The notes beneath the pieces are model-generated. The model had not been told where the DNA came from. It saw only the letters and a program-made list of their open reading frames with translations, and made no database searches. Positions 53,862 through 63,807 of a stretch of DNA of 64,000 nt are shown one piece after another (position 1 is the first letter of the stretch; every line of letters starts with the position of its first letter). Source of the stretch: Trichodelitschia bisporula (taxonomy: Eukaryota; Ascomycota; Dothideomycetes; Phaeotrichales; Phaeotrichaceae); the NCBI GenBank assembly GCA_010356995.1, contig ML996695.1, positions 133,061 through 197,060 on the forward strand, written 5' to 3'. The translations under genes were made by a program, and so were the position numbers.

Positions 53862-54509
53862 TCAAACCCCCTTCCCCCCCCTAACCCACCTCCAAACCCC
53901 CTCCTCCGCCTTCTGCGCCGCCTCCCCCACACTCCCAACCACCCCCTTCAAACTCCCCAAAACGCCCTCCTCCCGCTCCGCCTCTTCCTTCGCGATTTGT
54001 AACCGCTCCCGCTCGGCTGCGGTCCCGTCTGCGGCGTAGGGGTTTTGGATGTAGTTGGGGGGGTGCTCGAGGGAGGAGGTGCGGTTGTGGCCTGGGGTGA
54101 ATGAGCCCTGCTGTGCGGTAGGGAGCTGTGCGAAGGGTTGTGTGAAGGGCTCAGCGGTGGTGGTGGAGCGGGTGCCGCCGTAGCTGGGCGTCGGAGGCGG
54201 GATGCCCATCTGCGGCGGCGAGGGAGGCGGGCCGGTCGTTGTCGTGGTGTAGGTTGCGGTTATGAGCGAAGGCGTCGGGCCGGGTTGAGGCGGGGGGGGG
54301 GTAGATGAACGGCCGGTTGGGGCAGCGGGAGGCTGTGGCCGGGCGCCGGGTTGGGGAGCGGGTGGTGAGGAGGATGAGGTGCCGGTCGGGACGGCGGTGG
54401 TACGGGTTGGTTCGGTGGGGGAGGGGTTTTGAGGTTCGGGGGCGGCGGTTTGGGGGGTTATACCGCTTGGGTGGAGGGGTGTGTCGGCGAAGATGCGAAC
54501 TGGTGGCAT
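53862..54509 (-). CDS. Unknown Pro-rich fungal protein (215 aa)
   Basis: A single exon from MPPVRIFADTPLHPSGITPQ. The N-terminal 100 residues are Pro/Thr-rich; the segment HPPNYIQNPYAADGTAAERE and the helical C terminus (LQIAKEEAEREEGVLGSLKG then VGSVGEAAQKAEEGVWRWVR) look conserved. This layout, a short basic start with a Pro-rich linker and an amphipathic tail helix, recurs in uncharacterised ascomycete proteins. No function is assigned. The message has a long poly-C run only 18 bases before the start codon. Confidence 0.68.
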   Translation of the reverse strand: MPPVRIFADTPLHPSGITPQTAAPEPQNPSPTEPTRTTAVPTGTSSSSPPAPQPGARPQPPAAPTGRSSTPPPPQPGPTPSLITATYTTTTTGPPPSPPQMGIPPPTPSYGGTRSTTTAEPFTQPFAQLPTAQQGSFTPGHNRTSSLEHPPNYIQNPYAADGTAAERERLQIAKEEAEREEGVLGSLKGVVGSVGEAAQKAEEGVWRWVRGGKGV

Positions 54510-54527
54510 GGTGGGTTTGGTTGAGGT

Positions 54528-54558
<31 letters not shown>

Positions 54559-54581
54559 GGGGGGGGGGGGGGGGGGGGGGG
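54528..54581 (-). repeat. Poly-G tract (poly-C in the message) next to a start codon
   Basis: G30, one T, then G23 on the plus strand. In the minus-strand gene starting at 54509 this is a poly-C stretch 18 bases upstream of the ATG. Confidence 0.9.
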
Positions 54582-54630
54582 TGTTGTGGCTGTGGTTGTG
54601 GTGAGGTTGATGTAGAGGTGAGGTGGAGTT

Positions 54631-54720
54631 GAGGTTCTTTGATAGCAGACGTTCTTCGACGGAGAGAGGTGGAAGGAGGTTCTTTGATAGCAGACGTTCT
54701 TTGACGGAGAGAGGTGGAAG
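54631..54720. repeat. 45-bp tandem duplication (2 copies)
   Basis: Copies at 54631-54675 and 54676-54720 differ at a single base (C/T). The unit begins GAGGTTCTTTGATAGCAGAC. It lies in the leader or promoter side of the gene starting at 54509. Confidence 0.9.
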
Positions 54721-55917
54721 GAAGATACTCAACAAAGGTTTGATTGATAGAGGCAGGTAAGTTGAAGAAGAGGTACGGACAGCTGTTGCCTTGAGTTGAG
54801 GACACATCGATATTGACCCCTCACACCACTCACCCTCCCTTCAAACAACCAGTGACGTCAACCCGAGCCCTGTGTCACGGGTGCCTGCCTGACTGCCTGA
54901 ACGACATCGGGGCCTTTCAAACCTCAACATTCCACCGTCAATTCAGCGTTCGCCAGCGGGCCGCGGCAGGGAAATTTTTCAGCGATGAAGCTCTCACAAA
55001 CATCTGCCGAGCCCGGCGGCCAGCCTGGCTGCTCCCTGTGCCTGCCTGCCGTATCGTACCTGCGTGGGGCGGCGCAAATCCCCACCCTCTCACCCAGCAA
55101 GCAGCCAGCACACCCCAACACCCCACCCATCCGACCAACAATTTCCAGATAAACGGCAAATCAAACAACAAACCGGGCAACAACGCCCTCCTCCAGGAAC
55201 AGCCGCGCGCACACTGCGGCTGCATTATGCAGTTTCGCTCGCGGCTACATTACCGTATGCAGTCTCTCGCGGCTAGCGCTCCTTACGGCATCGGCGGCCT
55301 TGGACCGCCGCCAGATTCCAAGCAGCGCTGCTAGCACCATCGGGGGATCGACGATGCGAGGAATGAGGAGGGGATGGGCAAAAGGAAAGAGTGTTGATCT
55401 TGGTGGAAACGTAGTGGGAGCTCTATTTCGACTACAGAGCAAGCTGGCGCTGCAGTGTTGTTCCTCTTGCGCGCTGTGACAATTGTTTTCCGCCCCTAAG
55501 ATGGGACATCTGATGCTTTCAATTGCTCGCTTCGCTCGCACTGCCCGCTCGGCTCAGCTCACGCTCCTCCCCTCTCTCTCCCACGCCTTGGCCCCACGCT
55601 TCAACTCCGCACCCCGTGCGCGCTGTCAATCAAGCCGATGGCGCAACACACGCCATACGCCGCGCCAGCCAGGCTGCGGTGCGAGCGGGGTGGCGAGGCC
55701 CGGGGCCGCATAACAAGAACGTAACACGTGCCAGTTACAGTAAAGTAAAGCGGAGAGCACCGCCACAATGCTATGCGTCCCCCACTGCGCCATTCCGCAT
55801 GCGGGCACCTGGCATACGGGCGGGTCTCATGATGCCATTCCGATTCCTGTCGAGTGACTTTTTGTCATGAGAGAGATGGGAGAGATGCGAAGGGGAAGGC
55901 GGGGAGGGAATTGGGAT
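54721..55917. other. Intergenic stretch left of the sequence gap
   Basis: Includes the promoter side of the gene at 54509. Open frames such as 54813-55334 have no family features. Nothing else recognised. Confidence 0.5.
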
Positions 55918-56709
55918 NNNNNNNNNNNNNNNNNNNNNNNNNNNNNNNNNNNNNNNNNNNNNNNNNNNNNNNNNNNNNNNNNNNNNNNNNNNNNNNNNNN
56001 NNNNNNNNNNNNNNNNNNNNNNNNNNNNNNNNNNNNNNNNNNNNNNNNNNNNNNNNNNNNNNNNNNNNNNNNNNNNNNNNNNNNNNNNNNNNNNNNNNNN
56101 NNNNNNNNNNNNNNNNNNNNNNNNNNNNNNNNNNNNNNNNNNNNNNNNNNNNNNNNNNNNNNNNNNNNNNNNNNNNNNNNNNNNNNNNNNNNNNNNNNNN
56201 NNNNNNNNNNNNNNNNNNNNNNNNNNNNNNNNNNNNNNNNNNNNNNNNNNNNNNNNNNNNNNNNNNNNNNNNNNNNNNNNNNNNNNNNNNNNNNNNNNNN
56301 NNNNNNNNNNNNNNNNNNNNNNNNNNNNNNNNNNNNNNNNNNNNNNNNNNNNNNNNNNNNNNNNNNNNNNNNNNNNNNNNNNNNNNNNNNNNNNNNNNNN
56401 NNNNNNNNNNNNNNNNNNNNNNNNNNNNNNNNNNNNNNNNNNNNNNNNNNNNNNNNNNNNNNNNNNNNNNNNNNNNNNNNNNNNNNNNNNNNNNNNNNNN
56501 NNNNNNNNNNNNNNNNNNNNNNNNNNNNNNNNNNNNNNNNNNNNNNNNNNNNNNNNNNNNNNNNNNNNNNNNNNNNNNNNNNNNNNNNNNNNNNNNNNNN
56601 NNNNNNNNNNNNNNNNNNNNNNNNNNNNNNNNNNNNNNNNNNNNNNNNNNNNNNNNNNNNNNNNNNNNNNNNNNNNNNNNNNNNNNNNNNNNNNNNNNNN
56701 NNNNNNNNN
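55918..56709. other. Assembly gap (792 N)
   Basis: Every base is N. Frames running across it are artefacts. The flanks do not suggest what is missing, and the gap size may be an estimate. Confidence 0.99.
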
Positions 56710-57500
56710 TCCTCTCGTTCTCCGACCTCTAGCTGTATCGTCGCTCCAGTCTCCCTGCAAGCTGCAACCGCGTCCCAAGCACTCCTCGCGAGTCTTCTTC
56801 TCCACTTTCTCTGTTGTGCCGCTCCCGTACACCACACACGCCCCCCCCAAAGCCAAGGTCGCTTCCCCCCAGTCCAGCTTTCCAGCCCACCCAGACAAGC
56901 CAACCAGTCCAGCCCTCAACCCGCTCCGCTCCCGCTTGTCGTCGCAATCAATCAAGAGCAGCGTAAGCGCGGGGTGGCCGCTGCTACTCTCTGCTCTCTC
57001 TCCACACTTTATTTCGCTCTCCAACAATTTGTCCTGCCCGCACAACTTCTTGCTTCTTCTTCTTGCTTCTCCTTCCTCTTCCTCCTGCTGCCTCTTTTGC
57101 GCTGCTCTCACAACCCCGTCGGAATTCCCCCGTCCCTTTCAACCCTTCTTGTCTTCTACTACAGTACACATTCCCCCCCTTCTTTCACTTTGTCCATATA
57201 ACCCAACCTCTACCACCCAACCACCAACCCCTGGCCCAAGGGAGTCAACGTGTGCCCTCCCAATTAGCCCTCCAATCCCCTCCCCAATTGCCCACCCATT
57301 CCACAAGCCGAAAGACAACGCCTCGACCACTGTACCACCACCACCCACAAAATTCTTCACCCAACCCGTCCTCCCACCAAAGCTCCGAAAGAACCCTCAG
57401 CCTCGCAAATCCGTCTCCAGCCAGCCATGACCGTAAACAAGGTGGCCCCAATCCCCCCTTCCCCCACTCCCCCATAAACGCACATCAGCTAAATATAAAT
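56710..57500. promoter_or_regulatory. C/T-rich leader and promoter side of the C2H2 gene
   Basis: Strongly pyrimidine-rich on the plus strand, as in long fungal leaders. The reading frame of the C2H2 protein is open here back to 57063, so an upstream coding exon cannot be excluded. Confidence 0.45.
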
Positions 57501-58800
57501 ATGATAAAGGACACAACCCACCACCGCTCCTCCCACCACACCCGCCTCTCCCTCTCCTCCCCGCAAACCGTCGCCGCCTACGCCCCCAAGCTCCCCCGTC
57601 CCCACACCCACTCTCTCAGCGCCGGCGCCCTCTCCACCGCCCACCGCATCACCCGCCGCAAGAGCATGAGCAGCGGCGCAGCAGCCGCCGCAGCAGCAAT
57701 GGCCCCGCTCAAGCACACAAAGCCCAAGTCCGGCACGCCGGCCAGCCTCCCCTCTTCGAGTTTCCTGGCTGCGAATGCGTCCATGGGACCGGGCGCGAGC
57801 GCCGTGATCGACGGCCCCCCGCTAGCGGCCCATGCCGATCGCGTCGCGAAGCCGCGCACGCGCCGTGCCAGCGAGGGGTCTAGCCGCGGTAAGGACCTTA
57901 AGCGCGGCGAGCTGCGCTGTGAGACGTGTGGCAAGGCGTATAAGCATAGCAGCTGTTTGACCAAGCACCTGTTAGTTATTCCCCGAGGCCGTGGAGGAGC
58001 CGTTTTTTTTTTTTTTTTTTTCAGCCCCCGTCCCTGTCCCCAGTCCCTGGTTTCGCTCTTTCCCTATCAGGATCAGCTGTCCCTGGTTCCTTCCTTTCAT
58101 TCCCCCGTTGTATTGCCGTCACCCACTCCTCCCCGTCGCCCGCTGCCGCCGCAAACGCTTGCTGACCCGCCCCCCCCCCCCTTCCAGCTGGGAACACACC
58201 CCTGAATGGTCCTACACCTCCAAGCTCCTCATCAGCAAGCACCAGCAAGTGCAGCTCCTAGAAGCAGCCTCCGTCCTGATCGCCATCAACCACGAAGCCC
58301 AACAAGCCTCCGACCCCGCCTCCGACCCCGCCTCCGACCCCAGCGCCCCCTCCAGCCGCCCCAGCTCCACCGAAACATCCCCTCCGCCGACGGGAGGGGC
58401 GAGCTATGCCAAACGTCTCAGCGGGAGCAGCAGTGCCGCCTCTACGGCCACGAGCTGGGCTTCCGCGTCCGCGTTCAGCGAGAGCGCGCCCGGCGCGGGC
58501 CGCGCGTATATGAGTCATTATCGGCAGTGGAGCGATGATGCCGGGGATGACGAGGCGGATCTGGCGGCTGCGGTGCGGCTGCTGAGTTGTTCGTACAGCG
58601 GGCCGCCGGTTATGCTCCCCGCGGACGCGCCGCCGGTTCCACCCCTGCCGCGCGAGTTTTTGCCCACGGGGGGGAAGGTGACGAGTGTAAGGTATAGCTG
58701 TGTCAGGGGAGGGGCTGGAGGGGATGTGGATATGGAGGAGGGGGATGAGTGGGGGCGGATTTCGGAGGAGGAGGGGATGTTTGGGAAGATGGAGGAGTAA
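57501..58800 (+). CDS. Single C2H2 zinc-finger protein (360 aa)
   Basis: Exon 1 is 57501-57970 and exon 2 is 58188-58800. The 217-bp intron splits the zinc finger between its two histidines: C140-x2-C143-x12-H156 from exon 1 and H160 from exon 2, read as LRCETCGKAYKHSSCLTKHL then WEHTPEW. After the finger comes SKLLISKHQQVQLLEAASVL, which continues the conserved block, then Ser/Ala/Asp-rich low-complexity sequence and an acidic end. The N-terminal part is basic and Ser-rich. It is probably a DNA-binding regulator, but one finger alone rarely defines the target. The intron includes a T19 run followed by CAG, a possible decoy acceptor that would shift the frame. The start is uncertain because the frame is open upstream. 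Confidence 0.8.
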
Positions 58801-59322
58801 GCTGGGGGCGGGTGGGTATGTGTGTTTGGGGAGTGGCCTGGGTGTGAGATTTGGCGGGCTGGAGCGTTAGCTATTTGGTCTGCTCTCCTTAGCGTACGGA
58901 CGGCACGTTGCTCCGCACGTGATCCTCGCACCGATGAGATGGCGCCCGTTGCTGGCTGTTCTGATCGGGACTGGCTAGTTCTACTCGGGCGCTGTTGAGG
59001 TTAAAGGGGGGTTGGTGTTGCGTTGAGCGGTGCTGTTTTTGTTCTGACGTAGGGAATGGAATGGTTATGATGATGTCTATACGTTTTGTGCGCGTTGTTG
59101 CGTGATGGGCCAAGGCGCGGTGGCCCGAGTGATTTTTCACTGCCTGAGGCCCCAATGTGAAATACACCAGGCCCCCTCGCTAAAAAGCCGGCCCGAGCGC
59201 GAACCGCACGCCAAGACTTCACCTCCGTGCAAAAAAGGGCACTCCAGTTCCCCTCCTCCTCCTCTCTCCAAAACCACACACCACTCTTCGAGGACTTTCG
59301 ACATACTTGAACAGCAAGAAAA
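58801..59322. other. C2H2 gene 3' flank and RPS12 promoter
   Basis: C/T-rich just before 59323. No other gene recognised. Confidence 0.5.
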
Positions 59323-59890
59323 ATGGTAACCCCCCCCCCACCCTTCCCCTCTCCCCCATACAAGAAACACAGCTAACCCCCCACCCAGTCGGACGGAGAA
59401 GAGCCCCAATCCCCCGTCGAGGCCCCCGAGGTCGAGCTCAGCGGCGATGCCTCCGCCGGCAAGGGCCAGATGTCTGTCATCGATGCCCTGAAGGGCGTGC
59501 TCAAGATCGCGCTTATTCATGATGGATTGGCGCGTGGGCTCCGCGAGGCGAGCAAGGCGCTCGATCGGCGGCAGGCGCATATGTGTGTACTCAATGAGGC
59601 GTGTGAGGAGGAGGCGTACAAGAAGCTTGTTGTTGCGCTTTGCTCGGAGCATAAGATCCCGTTGATTAAGGTGCCGGATGGGAAGCAGTTGGGGGAGTGG
59701 GCTGGGCTTTGTGAGTACCTCGATGGGTGGAGGGGTTTTTGTGGATGGGGCTAATTGTGGGATAGGCCAGCTGGATCGTGATGGCAACCCGCGCAAGGTT
59801 GTTAACTGCTCGTGCGTTGTTGTGCGCGATTGGGGTGAGGAGAGCCAGGAGCGCAGCATCATCCTTAACTACTTCTCCACTGAGCAGTAA
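59323..59890 (+). CDS. RPS12: 40S ribosomal protein S12 (149 aa)
   Basis: Exon 1 is only the start codon (59323-59325). Exon 2 is 59389-59710 and exon 3 is 59766-59890; introns are 63 and 55 bp. The protein is eS12 of the small subunit beak. Matching segments are [60 protein letters not shown] and [17 protein letters not shown]. The acidic N terminus [16 protein letters not shown] and total length fit fungal S12. The ATG-intron arrangement is common in fungal ribosomal protein genes and allows control through the leader and first intron. Confidence 0.95.
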
Positions 59891-59954
59891 GGGATCGGCA
59901 GCTCAGCGGCTCAACTTGGCGTCAACATCATCGACTTGAACCGACATCTGGGTT

Positions 59955-60450
59955 TCGACACGGCATGGAGGGGCGAGGGATGGTAGCGTAGTCTAGGTCA
60001 ATGACAGCTTCGGCATCGTAACCATGCACTACTCGTGCTCTATGAACCCTCAACTCGACCAACCCGCAAATTACCAACCAACAAATTACCAACCAACTCT
60101 ACTCCAACCCCCCCTCCCTCCCTCTGCGTCTCGACATGGCACGGAGGAATGGGAAATGGTAGCGTAGTCTAGATCAATTGCAGCTTCGGCATCGTAACCA
60201 CACACCGCTCGTGCTCTAGGAACCTTGAACCCTATTAACGCTCAAATTCCGAATCCCACACCCACTCCCACTCCCCTCCCTCTCCATTTCCACACCGCAT
60301 GAAGGAACCGGGAATGGCAGCGACTCCAGCACAAGCGTAGCTTCGATATCATATCCACACACAGCTCGTGCTCCAAAAACCCTCAACCCAACAAAAACGT
60401 CGATGTCATATCCATACACAGCCCGCCCATTCCCAAACCCCCCTACTCCC
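59955..60450. repeat. Diverged tandem repeat, three copies of about 160-176 bp
   Basis: Copies begin near 59955, 60131 and about 60289. Each carries a block such as GGTAGCGTAGTCTAG (59982 region), then GCTTCGGCATCGTAACCA and CTCGTGCTCTA, followed by AACC-rich spacer. Copies 1 and 2 are clearly alike, and copy 3 is more decayed. The array fills the 3' flank of RPS12 and runs to the stop of the DUF3602 gene. Confidence 0.75.
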
Positions 60451-61184
60451 ACTCCCCCTCCCTCACAACCGCCCTCCCCGGCTTCTTCAACCCCATCTCC
60501 ACATCCCTAGCCACAATCTCCTTAAGCTCAATCTCCCTCTCCCGCTCCACCCTCTCGCGTTCCTCACGCACCCTCGCCTCCTCCTCCTCCCCCCACACAA
60601 AATTCCCCGCCCCACCGCGGCCCCTATGCCTCGTCTCCGTCACCGGCGTGGCTACCTCGCTCGTCGGGCTCGCGAGCGCTTCAGCCGCTTCTGCGGTCGC
60701 GGGCGTGCTGTTTAGGCTAGGGGAGGGGTAGGAGGGGTTCAGGGGGGGGGGGGAGCTGGGGGGGGGGGTGGGATCTTGGGGGTCGGTGGTGGGGGAAGGG
60801 GTCGAGGAGAAAAACCCCGCCCCGAGCAGCGCGCGCGGACTAAACCAGTTCCCGGCCCCGCCGCGGCCGCTGTACGCGTATTCCGGCGCGATGGTTTGCG
60901 AGCGCTCGGTTGGGGGTGGGGAGGGGGGTGCCTGTGCGGTGCTGGAGGAAGGGGGTGCTTGGGTGGTGCTGGAGGAAGAGGATGGGCCTGGTTGCGGTTG
61001 GGAGGCGGATGAGTCGCTGGAGATGCTGGGGCGCTGGGCTTCGGGGTCCTGAGAGGGGTTAGATGGGAGGGGAATGGGAGGAGGGGGTGGGAGGGAGACG
61101 GACGTTTTTCCGCGCGGCTGCTGCTTCTGCTAGCAGGGCTGCTTGCGCGGTGAGATTTCCTGCGCCGCCGCGGCCGTAGGCCAT
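60443..61184 (-). CDS. DUF3602-type protein with three GRGGAGN motifs (228 aa)
   Basis: Exon 1 is 61184-61104 and exon 2 is 61048-60443; the 55-bp intron (GTCCGT, TCTAAC, CAG) keeps the frame. The protein starts MAYGRGGAGNLTAQAAL and repeats the motif GRGGAGN at residues 4-10, 87-93 (SGRGGAGNWFSP) and 170-176 (RGRGGAGNFVWG). These Gly/Arg motifs define the fungal DUF3602 family, whose function is unknown; arginine-glycine motifs elsewhere bind RNA or are methylated. Between motifs the chain is Ser/Pro-rich. The C-terminal end is a charged helix (EEEEARVREERERVERERE). Homopolymer counts in the linker were checked and keep the frame. Confidence 0.8.
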
Positions 61185-61213
61185 CTTGCTTGTGTCGCGG
61201 GAGATAGATGCGT

Positions 61214-61253
<40 letters not shown>
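61214..61253 (-). repeat. G40 homopolymer (poly-C in the message) upstream of the DUF3602 start codon
   Basis: Forty G on the plus strand, hence C40 in the leader of the minus-strand gene, ending 29 bases before its ATG. Confidence 0.9.
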
Positions 61254-61254
<1 letters not shown>

Positions 61255-62715
61255 CGCGATTGGGTGAGATGGGCTGGCGGGATGGCGGGTGATGAGAAGC
61301 GGAGAGAGCGTTGATTGTGCTTCGAACGTGGATTGCCCCGTGAATATCGGCTCGGATTACAGTTGAAGACTGGATGGCTGGTCGAATTCGAAAGAGTATG
61401 AAGTCGAGATAATCGCTCGAGCGCGGATCAAGCGCGGTAGATAACCCTCATGCCCCCGCACTACAGCTCAGCCTGACCCCGGCTCCGCGGCATAACTCGT
61501 TGCTGAACATCCCACCACGCGTGCCTGCGTAGCGGGCAACTTTTTGCGCCTCTACCCCACGCTGTGCCTAGACGCCAATCCGCGCATGCGCAATCAGCGG
61601 CACGTCTGGGCTGACAGGTGCCGCGCAGAAAAACCGCAGGATGAGAGGCGCCGTGGTGGCGGGATTAAGTGTCCTTCGCATCTTAACTCGTTTCATGCGA
61701 GGCTGGTGGGCTTGCGGGAGTGGCTTTATTCTGACGAACAAATTTTTTTTTTTTTTTTACTACCCAAGGCTGTGGAGGGGGTTTGGTAGGGCTGAGGGGT
61801 GGGATTGAGGTATGATATCGCTTTCACGTCTGCGGTTGTTGCATGCCAGGCTGGCGGGCATGCGAGGAAGCGGCGTCGTGAGCGCTACGGGGAGCAGACT
61901 GCTTCTCCGTTATAGACGCCTCGGCAAGTCCGCTGGGAGGATACGGGAACTGAGTTTGACGTCCGGTGGAACATGAAAGGTGTGGTCGAGGACGACGGAG
62001 CAGAGAGGGGAGAGGGAGTAGATGGGCTCCACGCTGGCGGTTACGAAAGAAGGATTGCGCTGCGAATCCCGTACACCGTAAGTGTTGATCTCACTGATTC
62101 ACCGATGAGCGGGATCCTACGGTCAAAGGATCGTAGAGCACCAGTCATCGGGAGTTGGATAAAAGGTAATGGAAGCATAGGCTTGACACGTACAAAGACT
62201 ACGGTATGAAGTGAAGAGGTGATGAAAGACGAAGAAGAGAAGAAAATTGAGCTGAAGAATATATACAATATCTTGTCCTCCGATGCTCCTTCCTGCCATC
62301 GTGAGCACAATACATCATGTTCCTTTATTTCCCTTCCCACGACAGTACTCCTGCCTTGTCTACATCACACGAAAGCGAATCGAGGCCAAACCATCGAATG
62401 GGCAAAACCCCCAGTCCCCAAATGCAGAGTGAAGTTTACACATGATGCCTATAGACGGAAGCCGGCGTCTGATGTCGAACCGCTGTATGAAGTCGAGCAT
62501 TCAGCCGATGCCAAGTGATATCCCATTATCACGATGTACAATCAGCCCCTCATCCCCATATATACCCTTGAGTTGAGTGACGACTTGACACGGTAAGGCT
62601 AGGAGTTAAGAATGCTTCTTGCTTTCTCTATCATACACTTACACCCCATTACCACTATACATATCACCCTCACCATCTCCATCTCCACCACTCTCATCAC
62701 CCCCTCTCCCATACC
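61254..62715. other. 1.5-kb intergenic stretch
   Basis: Promoter side of the DUF3602 gene and 3' flank of the Scs3/FIT gene. A T16 run lies at 61743-61758. Open frames such as 62219-62518 have no family features. Confidence 0.5.
62604..62641. repeat. Third copy of the dispersed 3'-flank motif
   Basis: Related to 53554-53592 and 53679-53715, with the shared pattern GTTAAGAATGC, pyrimidine-rich spacer and CTCTATCATACACTT. It lies about 75 bp past the stop codon of the Scs3/FIT gene. Confidence 0.6.
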
Positions 62716-63807
62716 CTACAACCCCGGCATCCCCACAACCCCCCTCCACTCAGCCCACCCCCGCGGCGCAAAATACACCCCCCAAACCACCAACCCCGCA
62801 ATGAACCCCCCCGCCCACTTCTCCCTCCAGTCATGAAAAAACGCCGCCGTCATGAGCAACATCCACCAACAAACACCCACAACTCCAATGGCAATCCTAG
62901 TACCCAGACCCGTGGGCCCCTCCCCCCCATCCCCCCCGCCATCCCTACTCTCAACCTCAAGACTCCGTCCCACACGCCCGACATGCCCACTCGCCTTCCT
63001 CACGCGGCGCTCCTCCCTCAACCCCGCCGCCCGCAGTACGGTAGGCAAAATTTCAAGCCCGAGCATCGCGCTCCCGAGCACGAGCAGGAACACATGGCCG
63101 GAGACATCGTGCCCGCCCAGCCACGCCCCCCCCGCGCGTCTACACTGCGCATGCGAGCGCGCCGCCAGCGCCGCATGTGTATCCCCGCCCGGCGGCACGC
63201 AGCCTCCCCCTGTAAGGACAAAAATGCGATCAATCAGCGCGGGGCCTAGGAACCACTGCGTCGTGGCCGCCCACGCAGTCGTACACAGCGCCCATCGCAC
63301 GAAAAGCTGCGCGAGGCGGCGCAGGCGGCGGTCGCGGTTGTCTCTTTCGTCGGCGCGGGCGGAGAGGGCTTTGGCCCCGGTGTCGGGGTTGTTGAGGCGG
63401 GCTTTGGCGTGCTCGAGGGCGTTCGCCTTCCTCCAGAATGCGCGGTGGGATAGGGCGAAGAGGAGCAGCGCGGCGCTGACCCATCCCCATCCCCTCTTTA
63501 CGAATACCACGTTCCATGCATTTGTCTTGCGCGCCCAGTACGCTGGGGCTAGTTTCTCGGGATGGAAGGCTTGGTGTTGCTGCGAGTAGGGGCTGGCGCG
63601 GATGTGCGGCGCTAGGGATGCGAAGAGGCTGCCCAGGGCGAGAGTGAGGGGGTAGAGAGCGAGGAGCGCGGTTTCGAGGGGGGTGGGGAGGTGGGGGGTG
63701 AGGGCGTGCCACGGGTGAGAGGCGGTGGTGGTGGTTTGGGGTTGGGGTTGAGGGGGGGCGGAGTACTGGCTAAACGGAGGAGGAGACGGTTTGCGTTTTG
63801 TTGCCAT
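62716..63807 (-). CDS. SCS3: FIT-family ER lipid-droplet protein of the Scs3 type (363 aa)
   Basis: A single exon. FIT proteins are ER membrane proteins with acyl-CoA diphosphatase activity needed for lipid droplet budding and phospholipid balance. The N-terminal 30 residues are Pro/Gln-rich. The domain begins with HPEKLAPAYWARKTNAWNVV and an adjoining aromatic-rich helix (FVKRGWGWVSAALLLFAL). The two conserved catalytic-histidine motifs are present: GHDVSGH (232-238) and FFHDWREKWAGG (His325). Five or six hydrophobic segments fit a six-pass protein. The Arg/Gly-rich loop between residues 258 and 300 is longer than in many relatives. Confidence 0.88.
   Translation of the reverse strand: MATKRKPSPPPFSQYSAPPQPQPQTTTTASHPWHALTPHLPTPLETALLALYPLTLALGSLFASLAPHIRASPYSQQHQAFHPEKLAPAYWARKTNAWNVVFVKRGWGWVSAALLLFALSHRAFWRKANALEHAKARLNNPDTGAKALSARADERDNRDRRLRRLAQLFVRWALCTTAWAATTQWFLGPALIDRIFVLTGGGCVPPGGDTHAALAARSHAQCRRAGGAWLGGHDVSGHVFLLVLGSAMLGLEILPTVLRAAGLREERRVRKASGHVGRVGRSLEVESRDGGGDGGEGPTGLGTRIAIGVVGVCWWMLLMTAAFFHDWREKWAGGFIAGLVVWGVYFAPRGWAEWRGVVGMPGL

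Noticed and set aside
55771-57111. Long frames running through the N block
   Set aside because: They exist only because N codons contain no stops; they are artefacts of the assembly gap.
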